NCBI RefSeq assembly: GCF_009730915.1
Contig: NC_052474.1
Span: forward strand, 283,501 to 347,500
Direction: 5' to 3'
Source: Dioscorea cayenensis subsp. rotundata
Taxonomy: Eukaryota; Streptophyta; Magnoliopsida; Dioscoreales; Dioscoreaceae
Length of the DNA stretch: 64,000 bases
Below, in pieces: positions 22,655 to 33,400 of this stretch (position 1 is the first letter of the stretch; every line of letters starts with the position of its first letter). The position numbers and the translations under genes are program-made. The notes beneath the pieces were generated by a model that ran no database searches, had not been told where the DNA came from, and saw nothing but the letters and a program-made list of their open reading frames with translations.

Positions 22655-25646
22655 TCACATTATACAACAATCTGAAGCAGACTCAGGCAGCTCCGGGTTC
22701 CTGTGGGTATACCAAAGAGACAAACACAAAGATCAGACCACGCAAAAATATAAGTGATTTTATCAACATATAATGTTGGAATTTTAGACCATTTTGTCAC
22801 TTCAAAAATGGATTAACACGGGAATGCAATTCAGTATCCATTTATCAATGATAGAACTTTTTTTTGGCAAATTTATTATGTCAGAACAAGTGAATAACTC
22901 AGACACACATGCTAACTTTGCACAAAAACTAGGTGGAGGGTTGCCTGAGTCACATACTTTGTTAAAACTCTCACTTTTGCTCAGAAATGTAACTCATGTC
23001 TAATGGTGAGATAACCTAAATTACTTAAAATTTAAAAACATATCGCCCTGTAAATTTCTAGAAAACACCAAAACTTTGCATACCTCCTGGCCATATATAT
23101 ATGTATGCAAATTTTGTTCTTTTTTAACATATACACTAAAGTTGTAATTTTCTCAGGGTTTAGATGCAATTTAATGTTTTCCTAAGGGTACACATCGAAA
23201 TGCTATTAATATGGAAAATATTCTAAGATGTGGTCTTCATTGTTATAATGGACCTCAAAGGTCCAACCCTGAAATAAATTTTAAGCAAGTCATAATCAGG
23301 AAAGCAATCTTTTAGAATTTCCAATGCCACGCTGTGGAAGTGACTGAATCCTAACTTTGGTGGTTCTATTCCCCTGAAACAAAAACCCTTAGCACCTCTA
23401 GTTATAGGCCAAGTGTCAATATAGCGACCAACAAAACATATTGCAAATATAAGTTGTGCAATTCTTCAAGGATGATTTTATGGCAAATCATAGGCTCAAC
23501 TTCAATGATTTTGCAATGGGGCAACAAAAGAAGCAAAGACAATATGCATAAAATGACAAAATCTATAATCAAAAATATGATTTTGGGAGATATATTGGAG
23601 CATCAATTATTGATCAAGCAGCTCCACCAATTGATGGAGTTCAACATTTGGCTAAATGAAAACAACAACAACAACAACAACATCATGATGAAGTCCAAGA
23701 ATAAATTCTCATGTATATTGTGATAGCAGAAACATCTATTGAAGCACTCTGCATTTATCTGATTTGAGAAATCTCATTTCTTTTCTTTCAAAAGAAACTT
23801 AAAAGAAAATTCTGTCAGGAGTACTTGAGAAGCATGATGAGAACATAATGCCTCAATGCCATGACAAACATACCGATGTCTAATTAGAGAAGCAAGTCCT
23901 ATGGTTCTTGTGAGAGAAACTAGATAAACTTGTACTGCCATGCATCTTCACCAATAGGGCATGCTCACTAGATATGAGATGCTGACTAAAGAGAGATGGA
24001 AACATGCTATATATATGTCAAAAAGATTTTGATACTCACAATTGACCATCAAGATTGCTCAGATCAAAGGCAGGGGCAAGCTCCTGAATAATATCATCTG
24101 GAGGATGACCCAATTGCTGCATTTTCTGCATTAGATCGACAATCATTTTGTAGTTATTCGGATCATGCTCATAAACTTCATTCAACTTCAGAATGATCTC
24201 ATATTGGTGATGATATCTTTCATATTCTTCCAGGCTCAATCCACTTTTGTGATCCTCCAACCACTTGGGGTATCTTTCTCCAATTTCCTTCATTGGGTCT
24301 TGGAGAATCTCCTTAGACAAAAGCTGTTGCATCATTGTTTCAACAAGGGAATTTACGTCCTATACCAAGGAAAGAATACATATGTTTTAGATATAAGTAA
24401 TGACCAATTGGAAATACAGTGAAAGAGATATCTATAAGAAAATAAAAGATCAGAGGATCAGAGTTCAAGCAGAATCCTGGTTCTTTTAAAACCCAGAGAT
24501 AAGAAACTAAAATCTTTGAGAATATCATGTAAAGGTACATGTCAGAAAGACTTCCAATAAACATATAATAGGCAAATTCAAAAACCTGAAAAAAAAAAAA
24601 ATTATGAAACCTAAATAAGAGTCCCCTCACAAAAATACCAATAAACGGCCATAGAAACCTTGGCATAGCTAACACCGTTAACAAACTTCCCATAAACTTC
24701 TTGATTTCCACGAATGAATATGTTGCCATTGTTTGATTTTTCAGCCTCTTAAAATTTTCTAATATGCTGCCATTGTTTGCTCATAAGAGAGCAATGATAT
24801 ACACTTGGAGTTTGTACAGCATGCCAATCAAATGTCATTCAGGCCCTGCCCATTGACATCTGTCTAATCTATGAAGGACTATTTTTCCAGATTATCAAAA
24901 GTAAATTGCAAGGTGAAGTCAAACCTAAATATACTATCTTTAAGATATAAATAAATATATATATTTTTTTGGGAGAATTGTGGAAGCCACGAGTAGGATG
25001 TTGGTTCCAACCTCGACCCCTGCAGGGGTGGTATATTCTTGCAAGTTAAGAAAGTCACTATCTTTAACCACAAAAAACAACAAAGAATTAGCAATGTACC
25101 ATCTTCAAGAATGACAAGCAGGGAGAAAACTCAAAACAATTGATCAAAAAAACAGGTGTTAAAACAAGTCAATCAAGGAGAAAAGCTGACCTGAGACTCA
25201 GAGAGCTGCTCAAACTGTTTGACAAACTCCTCCACCATCCCCTCCTCATCCTTCCCCAAACCACCAACACCACCCGCTCCTCCCGTGCCCGATGCGGCCG
25301 TAGCAGACTCCAGCCCGCGCACAGCCTCGCGTGTCTGCTGGGTCAGCTTCTCCAGAGCCTCGGAAGCACGTGAAGAAGCATTATTCACCGAACCAGCAAC
25401 CCTCTCCTTACCTTTCTTCTTTGCCTTCAATCCCAGGCAACCCCATCCCCAACCCTTGCACGGTCGCTGTCGAAGACGACGCCGGAGCGCCACCACTCCT
25501 CTGCACATGGTCTAGATCTACTTTGGAGAAATCATCGAGAGCACCTGGAGAACCACGATAGGGTTAAGGTCAGAAGAAGGACGCAGAGAGGGAGAGAAAG
25601 AGTGAAGGTGCGTACTATCGAGAAGTTGGTCGAGATCGTCCGCCAT
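22655..25646 (-). CDS. PEX19: Peroxin PEX19 (peroxisomal membrane protein import receptor), with apparent frameshift
   Basis: Four exons on the minus strand: 25646-25616, 25544-25191, 24359-24040, 22700-22655. After correcting one base the protein is about 249 aa, normal for plants. It begins MADDLDQLLDSALDDFSK, has the conserved GLGMGLPG, a basic KKKGKERVAG, a helical ASEALEKLTQQTREAV, then METMMQQLLSKEIL-type sequence and YPKWLEDHKSGLS. It ends CCIM, a CaaX farnesylation box as in other PEX19 proteins. PEX19 binds peroxisomal membrane proteins in the cytosol and docks on PEX3. In exon 2 the frame coding GLGMGLPG runs into a stop, while the following KKKGK part is one base out. A surplus base in the ccc run at 25432-25434 (ggg on the coding strand) would explain it exactly and restores phase at the exon end. 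The last intron is 1.34 kb. Confidence 0.88.
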
Positions 25647-25989
25647 GAGAGTTATTAGTGGTTTAGGGATGGATGGTGTACACCGCCCTTTCCAACGGAT
25701 GCGTTTCGGCCAATACTAAAGGAATAAATATATAAATAAATGAAAAGGAAAAACAAATATTGAGCATCAGATAATCTTATCTATTTTGTTATTGCTTAAA
25801 TTTGGATAACAACTGTAGGGATAAGCACAACTACAAAGAGCAATAGGAATATGTTAGAACATAATTGAGCTCATGGGAAGCTTCCTTTGCAAAATTAGCA
25901 TTAAACTTTTAATAGCAGCTAAAGAACAAAAAAAGAACAGCTGCGTAGGCAAGAACCACTATTTTTTAAGAATGATACTATATATTTAA
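25647..25989. other. Upstream region of PEX19
   Basis: A short AT-rich spacer that should contain the PEX19 promoter. I see no clear TATA box or other gene. Confidence 0.5.
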
Positions 25990-26392
25990 TTTGCCATTTA
26001 GTTCGCGGTAATGTAGAAAGATTACCACGTACTACGTGGTAATCTGAAAATATTATCACATTTGGTATTGCACCGATGATAATGTGGATGGTTATATCAC
26101 ATTATCAACTTATAAATATTACCAAGAAAGTGATAATCTTATTACCACCAAATTTGGTGTCTATCTTGGATTCTTATAGTAATCTTTATAACTTTTTTTA
26201 TATTTTTAACAAATTAATTACTGTGACAACTAAAATACTGTGAATGTAACTATTCCTGGTAATAAGAGTTCCCAACTAAACATAGTTATATTAAATTACC
26301 GTAATATTCCCAACCATATAACATTCCCACTCATATTACCATGATAATCTCATTACGTGATAATATGTTATTACCACGAACCAAACGGCCCC
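25990..26392. mobile_element. Tourist-like (PIF/Harbinger) MITE
   Basis: The ends form terminal inverted repeats: the left end tttgccatttagttcgcggtaat matches the reverse complement of the right end (ggggccgtttggttcgtggtaat) at 17 of 23 positions. The trinucleotide taa flanks both sides (25987-25989 and 26393-26395), the target duplication typical of PIF/Harbinger elements. The 403-bp interior contains further inverted runs of gtaatatt/attaccac type and no coding frame. Confidence 0.75.
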
Positions 26393-26688
26393 TAAATATA
26401 AAAACAGCGAGTAGTGAACAAAAACACAAGTATTATAGTTCCAGCATTTGCACACCGAGTTTGGCAATATGCTTACCCTGTTGGATTGTTGAGTAAAGAC
26501 ATATAAACTGACGTTCTGGATATAATATTCTGTCAATAAAGTCTTGATAAACCGACTTACTGAACAGGTACCCTAAAAATTTGTAATACTCGCTGTACAT
26601 GATCCACAAGCGAGAGACCATTGCTCAACTTCAACCATAAACTGGAACAGGAAGTGCATTATCTGCGGCCAGGAGAGTGATCACACCC

Positions 26689-29600
26689 TCATTCACTCCT
26701 TCCAAGTTTGATTGTTGCACAAGTCACAGGTGGCTGACTAATAAATCGTGTGACCAGAGACTCTAAACTCTTATTTTGGCCTTTGACATCAAAGATATTA
26801 GTGGGCGGAGATTCATCTTTCTGTTCTCCCAATTCTTGTTTGATCTGGGACCCATCCATCTCATCTTCAGATTTTACATCTGCTCAGCTTTGATTAAAGT
26901 GCTGCTCGTAACCAGAAAAATCTAATGACATGTCATTCAGTTCAGGGGAGGGACTCCTGTAGGAGCATTTCATAGCTCTTCTCAACGGAATGATACGCTT
27001 TATGTTGGTTGGAAGGAATACATATACACAGAACCCTGGTCTTTAGAACCTTTTGATCCAAGACAAGTGCTTCTTACCAAACAAATGACACTCAAACCCA
27101 GATAATATATCAGACATCACATTACACAAGGGCAGACCCTTCGTTGCTTCTTGACGCTCAGGAGGTGACCTGTAGCTGGGTCAAAGTAACTGAAACATTT
27201 CCCACCATGTTCAAACCTCATCATCATATTCTGGTTACTTATTTAGGGAAAGGCATTCTATTTTTCTAGTTGCGCCAGCATAATTAGCAATATTACAGTC
27301 CTCGGCCAGCATTGCACCGGATAGTGATATCTCTAACAAAATTGTATCGTATAATGGCATTACATTGGATAGTGGCACCTCAGAAAACATTGCATTAGGT
27401 AATGGCATTTGAACCTTGGCATGCCTCGAACGTTACTCATGATCATTATCCAGATGTTTGGATTTGACATTGCACCTTGTGCTTAAGACTCTGGATGGTA
27501 TGTTTTCCAATGAACCCGAGGCTTTGTTCACTTCGCCAATTGCTGGGTCTAAAGCTTTCTCAATCTCAAATTCCCATCGTACAATTTGTATGCTTCATCA
27601 ACTACTTGATCAAGAACAATTTTTGCATCATTGTGTGCTAAGACAGAGGCAGTGTTCTGATCCCACACCAGTGGACAGCTTTTGTTTGCTTCGCCCACTT
27701 GAGTAGTCTTCACTTCTGGAACCCATGGACGGACTATCTTAGGCTTGGAAATGTTCTTCACTAGTGATTCAACCATTAGTTTCACCTGAGCTTGTCTATG
27801 TTCAGATCTCTGCATGGTCTTCTTATGCTGCTTTCCATTTTTATGCTGCTCCAGAATTTCCAAGCTGTCACAGTTAACCCTACAAATATCACACCAGGCA
27901 ATAGGCAGGATATTGTGCCATTTAAATGTAGAAGCAACCACCGAAACTTCTGCTGGGTGTTGGCCTGGGGCTTGGGCAATATCTGATGCAGAAGTTCGCA
28001 TAACTAGTGCAAGTGTAGGATAAGATGATCAATGATCAGGAGTGGAAAGGAGGATCTCCAGCGTCTTGTCTTGAACTCTGGCTACTGGAATCACCTCTGT
28101 CACCTCTTCTACCACCACCACCACCTTTGTGTGAGCTCTATCACCAATCTGCAGAAAGGCTACGATATTTTTAAAAATCTACAAGAGGCAGAATCTGTTA
28201 GAATAACTGGAAATAAAACAGAAGCTCAAAGTAAAGGTGTCTTCAAGTGAAAAAGACAATTATTTGTTTTCTAAAAGGATAAGAAGGTGTGAGCTTAAGC
28301 TTGGGGTCCAACTGCACACAAACTACGACTTGGACACTACAGCAAAACCAACAAGAAAAATCGAGGACGTGAATATTCATTCCACATTGGCTGAGTTGGA
28401 GATGGCAATGGATGCTTTGAACCTGGCATAAATCATCAATAGCTAACTAAAATTTTCAGGAATGATTGGTTCCCTAAAAATGGTATCACTATATTGAGGA
28501 TAAAAGGGGAAAATAACTATCAATACCTGCCTTTGGTGAAGCCTCATCTACAAGACTATCAAGCATATTGAAGCAGAACACTGGGCAAGGAGGGAATGAA
28601 ACTATATATCAAATTTGTCATTGGAAAAGCAGCATTCTGTAGTTGTTTAAATGTGATAAAGTCTGTTTCCTAATTAACTATCTCAAGCAATGTCCAACAG
28701 CAAGTATATGGTTGGGAAAAATGTCACAGCCAATAACCTTGGTAGAAGAGACAGTTTGGCAGTAATACATTAAATCTATTTCATATTGAATATTGGCCCC
28801 GGATATGGATGAATGCAACTACAACATGCTCTAGAATAAATATGGTGCCATTTTCCTTAAAAAGCACCAGATTTGATATGGTGTCATCAGATGCTTTTTG
28901 TGATGATCTAACTTTCAAGAAATAGAATGTGGTATAAATGTTTCAAAGTTGTGGCCTCTTCAAAACCATATTCAAAACTGAATAGAGACTGAATGGAGTC
29001 TCACACGCATACCAAAATCAGATGCATGATTGCATCAACTCATGGCACATCATTTACTAAAATGAATTTTGGTTTCAAATACCTGATAGAAATAGTGGAT
29101 GAGACGAACCATAAATTGGGAAATTATCTCCAATATATCAATGAAATCCGAAAGTAAACAATAAAATAATTATTTTCCAAACAAAAAGGGAATGATAATC
29201 TTTCAGAATCGCAGGTAAAACCTTTCAGGTATGGGATTTCCCATTAGACAGAAAATGATGTCAAGATTATGGTAATGGCATGCTAGAAGATCTAAATGCA
29301 TCTTTGAAAGTTCAAACTACTCAAGCCACATGAACAGTTAGAGATGATCTTGCATAAGGATTTCATCAAGCAACCAAAAGCTAATTACTATAAAACAGAA
29401 CTGAGCAATAACTTTGAGCAGCAAGACTTGGAAAACGGGTAGAACATAGCATTGGGAACAATCAGGGAAGGAATTCCCTATCCAACAAAGAACGCAATTA
29501 TAAATAAAAGGCTTAAAAAATTAGTGGAAAAGAGAGGGAATCAGATTACTTACCACTGGGCTGATCGATATGACTCCGTGCTGCATCGTCGGGAGGGAAC

Positions 29601-30057
29601 GCTGGTGATATTGGTGCGCATGCGGGAGTTGTAAGTGATGATGATGCTGAACTAGCGACGGTATCATACCCACTCCCTTGCCATGCCACAGCCGTTCATT
29701 GATCTCAGCCATGGCAAGCTCCGCAGCGCCGATGGTCCTAGAAAATGCGTCCGCGGCGGCTTCAGTAAGCACCAACATTATCACGTCGTGTGGCTGGTCC
29801 TGGTAGTGCTAATGCACGTGATGGGAGGAATCCTGTGCCAATTGGGCAGTGGCGGGAGATGGAGCCGGGCCGGAACCGGGGGGAGGAGTCTTGTAGAAGG
29901 CGTTGAGGGGGATGAAAGGTAGTAGTCTCGAACCGTAGTTGATGATATGACGACGCATCGTGAGAGTGTTTAGCGAAGTAGGGATCGTGCTGAGATTGGG
30001 AGGAATCGTTGTGAGCTTGACGTTGGTGGTAGTCGGAGCCAAGGGCGGACAAATCCA
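26689..30057 (-). pseudogene. Decayed gene for a plant protein with two U1-type C2H2 zinc fingers
   Basis: Minus-strand pieces follow the order of a known plant zf-met family. First exon (30057 to about 29545): MDLSALGSDYHQRQAHNDSS, Tyr/His/Gln/Pro-rich. The first frame closes at about 29760, while the middle is open only in another frame, which has a TAG after DSSHHVH. Exon 29545|28001-27549 joins in phase by a GT-AG pair and carries finger 1, AWCDICRVNCDSLEILEQHK, with CxxC-x12-H-x5-H intact. A frameshift near 27570 moves the frame to KALDPAIGEVNKASGSL. A last exon (about 27160 to 26689) has finger 2 remains, FECHLFGKKHLSWIKRF, in which the first Cys of the CxxC pair is lost. TAA follows directly where relatives have Gln, and a TGA lies before DVKSEDEMDGSQIKQEL. 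The family is thought to bind double-stranded or structured RNA. Sequencing error cannot be fully excluded, but several independent breaks favour a pseudogene. Confidence 0.7.
28036..28137 (-). other. Gly/Arg-rich coding-like stretch upstream of zinc finger 1
   Basis: On the minus strand one frame reads KGGGGGRRGDRGDSSSQSSR and then ends at a stop. It is preceded by stops and by possible AG acceptors. RG-rich linkers occur in this zinc-finger family, but between the two fingers, whereas this lies before finger 1. It could be an alternative terminal exon, a displaced fragment, or chance. Confidence 0.3.
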
Positions 30058-30483
30058 TGACCAAGGCGGCGGAGGTGGCGGCGGGAGTAGCTGAAGAGAT
30101 ACCGTGGTTTCCTTCTCGCCAGGGACGAAGAAGAAGAAGAAGAAGAAGAAGAGAACCAGACATGACGAATGATTCAGCGGATCCCAGAATCCAACCGGAC
30201 ACCACCCGATTACCCAATAACCCGTTAACCCGATTATCCATTATTGGATCCCGAAGCAAATACCCGATAACCCGTTAGGAGTGGAACTGAATCTTTGTGA
30301 CCATCCTAGCCGTCAAATCATTCTTGTGATTAGTGTAGAATTGAATAAAAATTTCCGCTCATCTCAACCGTCTAGAAATTCTCGTGATTCGTGCACGATT
30401 GCATTTCAGCAATCAAGAAAACCCAAGGGTCGCTGCACAGCCAGCCAGTGATCAAAGATAGGCCAGCAACGCCACGGGAGGAG
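30058..30483. promoter_or_regulatory. Short divergent promoter between the zinc-finger pseudogene and AsnRS
   Basis: Only about 430 bases separate the two divergent starts. The segment holds a GAA/CTT microsatellite (about 30127-30151) and an unusual array of acccgatta/aacccgtta units at 30205-30280. No TATA box is evident. The pseudogene frame also stays open upstream to an ATG near 30164, which would add a Leu-run encoded by the CTT repeat. Confidence 0.5.
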
Positions 30484-33400
30484 ATGATGGTGCCCGCGGC
30501 GGCCTCCCTCTCGCCCGCCTCCTTCTCACGCTCCCGTGCGCTCTCCACCGCCAGGCTACTCTTTTGCTTCTCCTCCAACCCTAGAACGTCTCTCCGCCGT
30601 CTTCGAACACCTGTCCACCTGCCATCCTCCCCCCCTCCTTCTATTCCCCTTCGCCGCTGTTATATCCCGGCGATTTCGCCTGACATTTCATACCCAAGGT
30701 GGAGATGCTTCTGCAGCGGAGCCGCCGTCTCGGCCGGTGCTGAGGTCTCCGAGAAGGCGGAAGCGGAGGTCGCGGAGAAGGTACGGGAGTTCAAGAAGCG
30801 ACTGCGTATCTTTGATGTGAAGGGAGGGGAGGATGAAGGTGTGGAATGGATTGGAAAGGAGATTGTAATTCGGGGCTGGGTTCGGACTTGCCGGGTTCAG
30901 AGTAGCGTGACCTTCATCGAGGTGAGAATCTAGCTCTCCCAATTTCATCAGTTTTCATTTTTACTAATAAACTGCTTTTCTTGATTTACTTGGTTTTCTT
31001 TTCTTGCGGCTATGAAAAGAATGCATTTTTGCCTGTTTAGATAGTTCATATTATTGAATCTTTTTCTTGATGGTTTTCTTTCCTGCATTATGTTGTATGG
31101 CTTCACTTGCAAGCTCTCAGGTCAATGATGGATCCTGCCTATCCAACATGCAATGTGTGATGAGCTCGGATGCTGAAGGATACAGTGAGGTATAATTCTA
31201 GTAGATGAGGTTCCCTGTCATGATATAGTCTTGGTATTTGTTTTGTGTGGAATTCCCTTTTCTTTATCATTTTTATGTACTGTGCATTCAGATTTTCTGA
31301 TCGCAAATGTTTTATTTTTTTTTTTTCAATTTTGGTTCTTGATTTTGAGGTTTTATCTGTGCTTTTTTGCCCATTCTCATTGTTTCTTTGGTTCTTTATG
31401 ACCTAGCAATGTGTCATGCACCCCACCCCCTCTGTGATGCAAAAGAGTTTGCAAAACTTGCTTGTTGGCTTACTTGTGATTGTCACCGAATTAGTTAGCA
31501 TAAGAGTTCTTTCATTTATTTGTTAGGCCATTTAAGAGGTCTATCTTTTTTTTTTTTAGTTGTTATTATTATTATTATTACCATCATCTGATTTTACTAT
31601 TTATGTTATGGTTTTTTTTACTTTACCCACAATTCCGGGTTCATCCTTTGAATACCTCAAATTTAAGGTTTGTTGCTGTGTCAGTGGCTTCATTGTGCTG
31701 TTTATGGACAGTTTTGCTGAGACTATTATTGTAGTTTATAACCATATAAATAACTGTATTTGCTAGTTATCGTCTATTTCTAACATCTTTAATGATTTCT
31801 TGTTCTAAAAGTTTTTTGTTTCTCAAGGTGGAAATTGCTGATATCACAACTGGGGCATCTGTTTTAGTAGAGGGAATTGTGGTGAGCAGCCAAGGGGCTA
31901 AGCAAAAAGTGGAATTGAAGGTAGCAAGGCTCAATGTGGTATGTGGCTTTATTTCTTTATTGATTTCAGAGAGTTTCATGATACTGTAATCATTTGTTGC
32001 TGTTTCTGAAATTCACCTGCTTTTGGAAAGTAAGAATGGGGCATTGGTGATTTCATTTTGTCAAGTATTTCTAAATAAGTTATTTTATGTGGAAGAATAA
32101 CTTCCAATTAACTTCCAGTGACACAAATCTTGTTTTTAATATATGTAGTTTGTAAAGCATGCTGCTGATGTCTAAAAATTTGTGAATCTTCTTTAGCTGA
32201 GAAGTCAACTTCATTTTCTCTAAGTTCTCTGGTGCTGACAATTAAGTAATTTGTTTACCGCCACCTCATGTTGTTGTTTATTCTTAAACTCAAATGTTTA
32301 TAAGCTTCTGTTTGCCTTTCTAAAACCTATGCCATGTTTCTACATGGTTCTGTTTATGTACTTAAGCAGATTTATATATAAAATGTTAGTGTGTCTACAA
32401 TTTTACATTTTTTAAACGTCTTCATACTTACATATTTGGCATGGATAATCAAATGTCGATTTGAAGGATAAGTTGATGATGTGGATGATGATAAAGATTG
32501 TAATTATACTTTTGACATAATTTTGTTCTGTCTCTGTTTCAGATATGTCTGTGTGAGAGGTACTGTACACCTCATGTTTAGGCTTGTGGTGCAAAGATAT
32601 TGAAGTTTTTTAAATCTTTAAATATTGATCAAATGAGAATTTGCGGAGATATCAAAATTTTGCATTCTTTGTTAAAGATTGTAGCATATTATCACAAACT
32701 CCTTAAAGCCATTTCTACATCCTTATTTTCAGATTGGTAAAAGTGATCCTCTGGCATATCCCATCCAAAAGAAGAGAGCAAGTAGAGAATTCCTGAGAAC
32801 CACAGCTCATCTTCGCCCTCGAACTAATACATTTGGTGCGGTATGTTCTGTTTCTTTGCTAACTGTAGGTATATGGAGTTGGAAGAAATGAACTTTAACT
32901 ACAGCACTAAAATGTTTTTCCCTATGATTTATGACCAATAACTAAAGTACCAAGCATGTAGGAAGCATCACGGAAAATTTGATTGTTTTACTCTATTCAT
33001 AGAACTGCTGGAATATAAACAGTACCTGCCTCTTTTTAAATGATAACCTTGTAAGTTTTTTTTATTCATGTGAATTTGTAGATTTTATTTTGACAATGCA
33101 TTTCTTTTCATTAGATTATGGCTCATATCAAAATTTTGTTATGTTTTGGCAAGATGGGTTGGTGATCATGTTCCATCGGTTCTTGTTGCAGGTGACCAGG
33201 GTGAGGAACGCATTGGCCTATGCAACACACAAATTTTTCCAAGAAAATGGGTTTGTTTGGATTTCAAGCCCAATCATTACTGCTTCAGATTGCGAAGGAG
33301 CCGGTGAACAATTCTGTGTGACTACATTGGTATGCTTTCGAGTTTCTTCCAAATTGTATGTTTATGAAGTATATGTGATGTTGGTGCATCTTCAATCATC

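Noticed and set aside
24340-24729. 129-codon minus frame in the PEX19 intron
   Set aside because: It lies inside a spliced intron of a confirmed gene and has hydrophobic, AT-driven composition.
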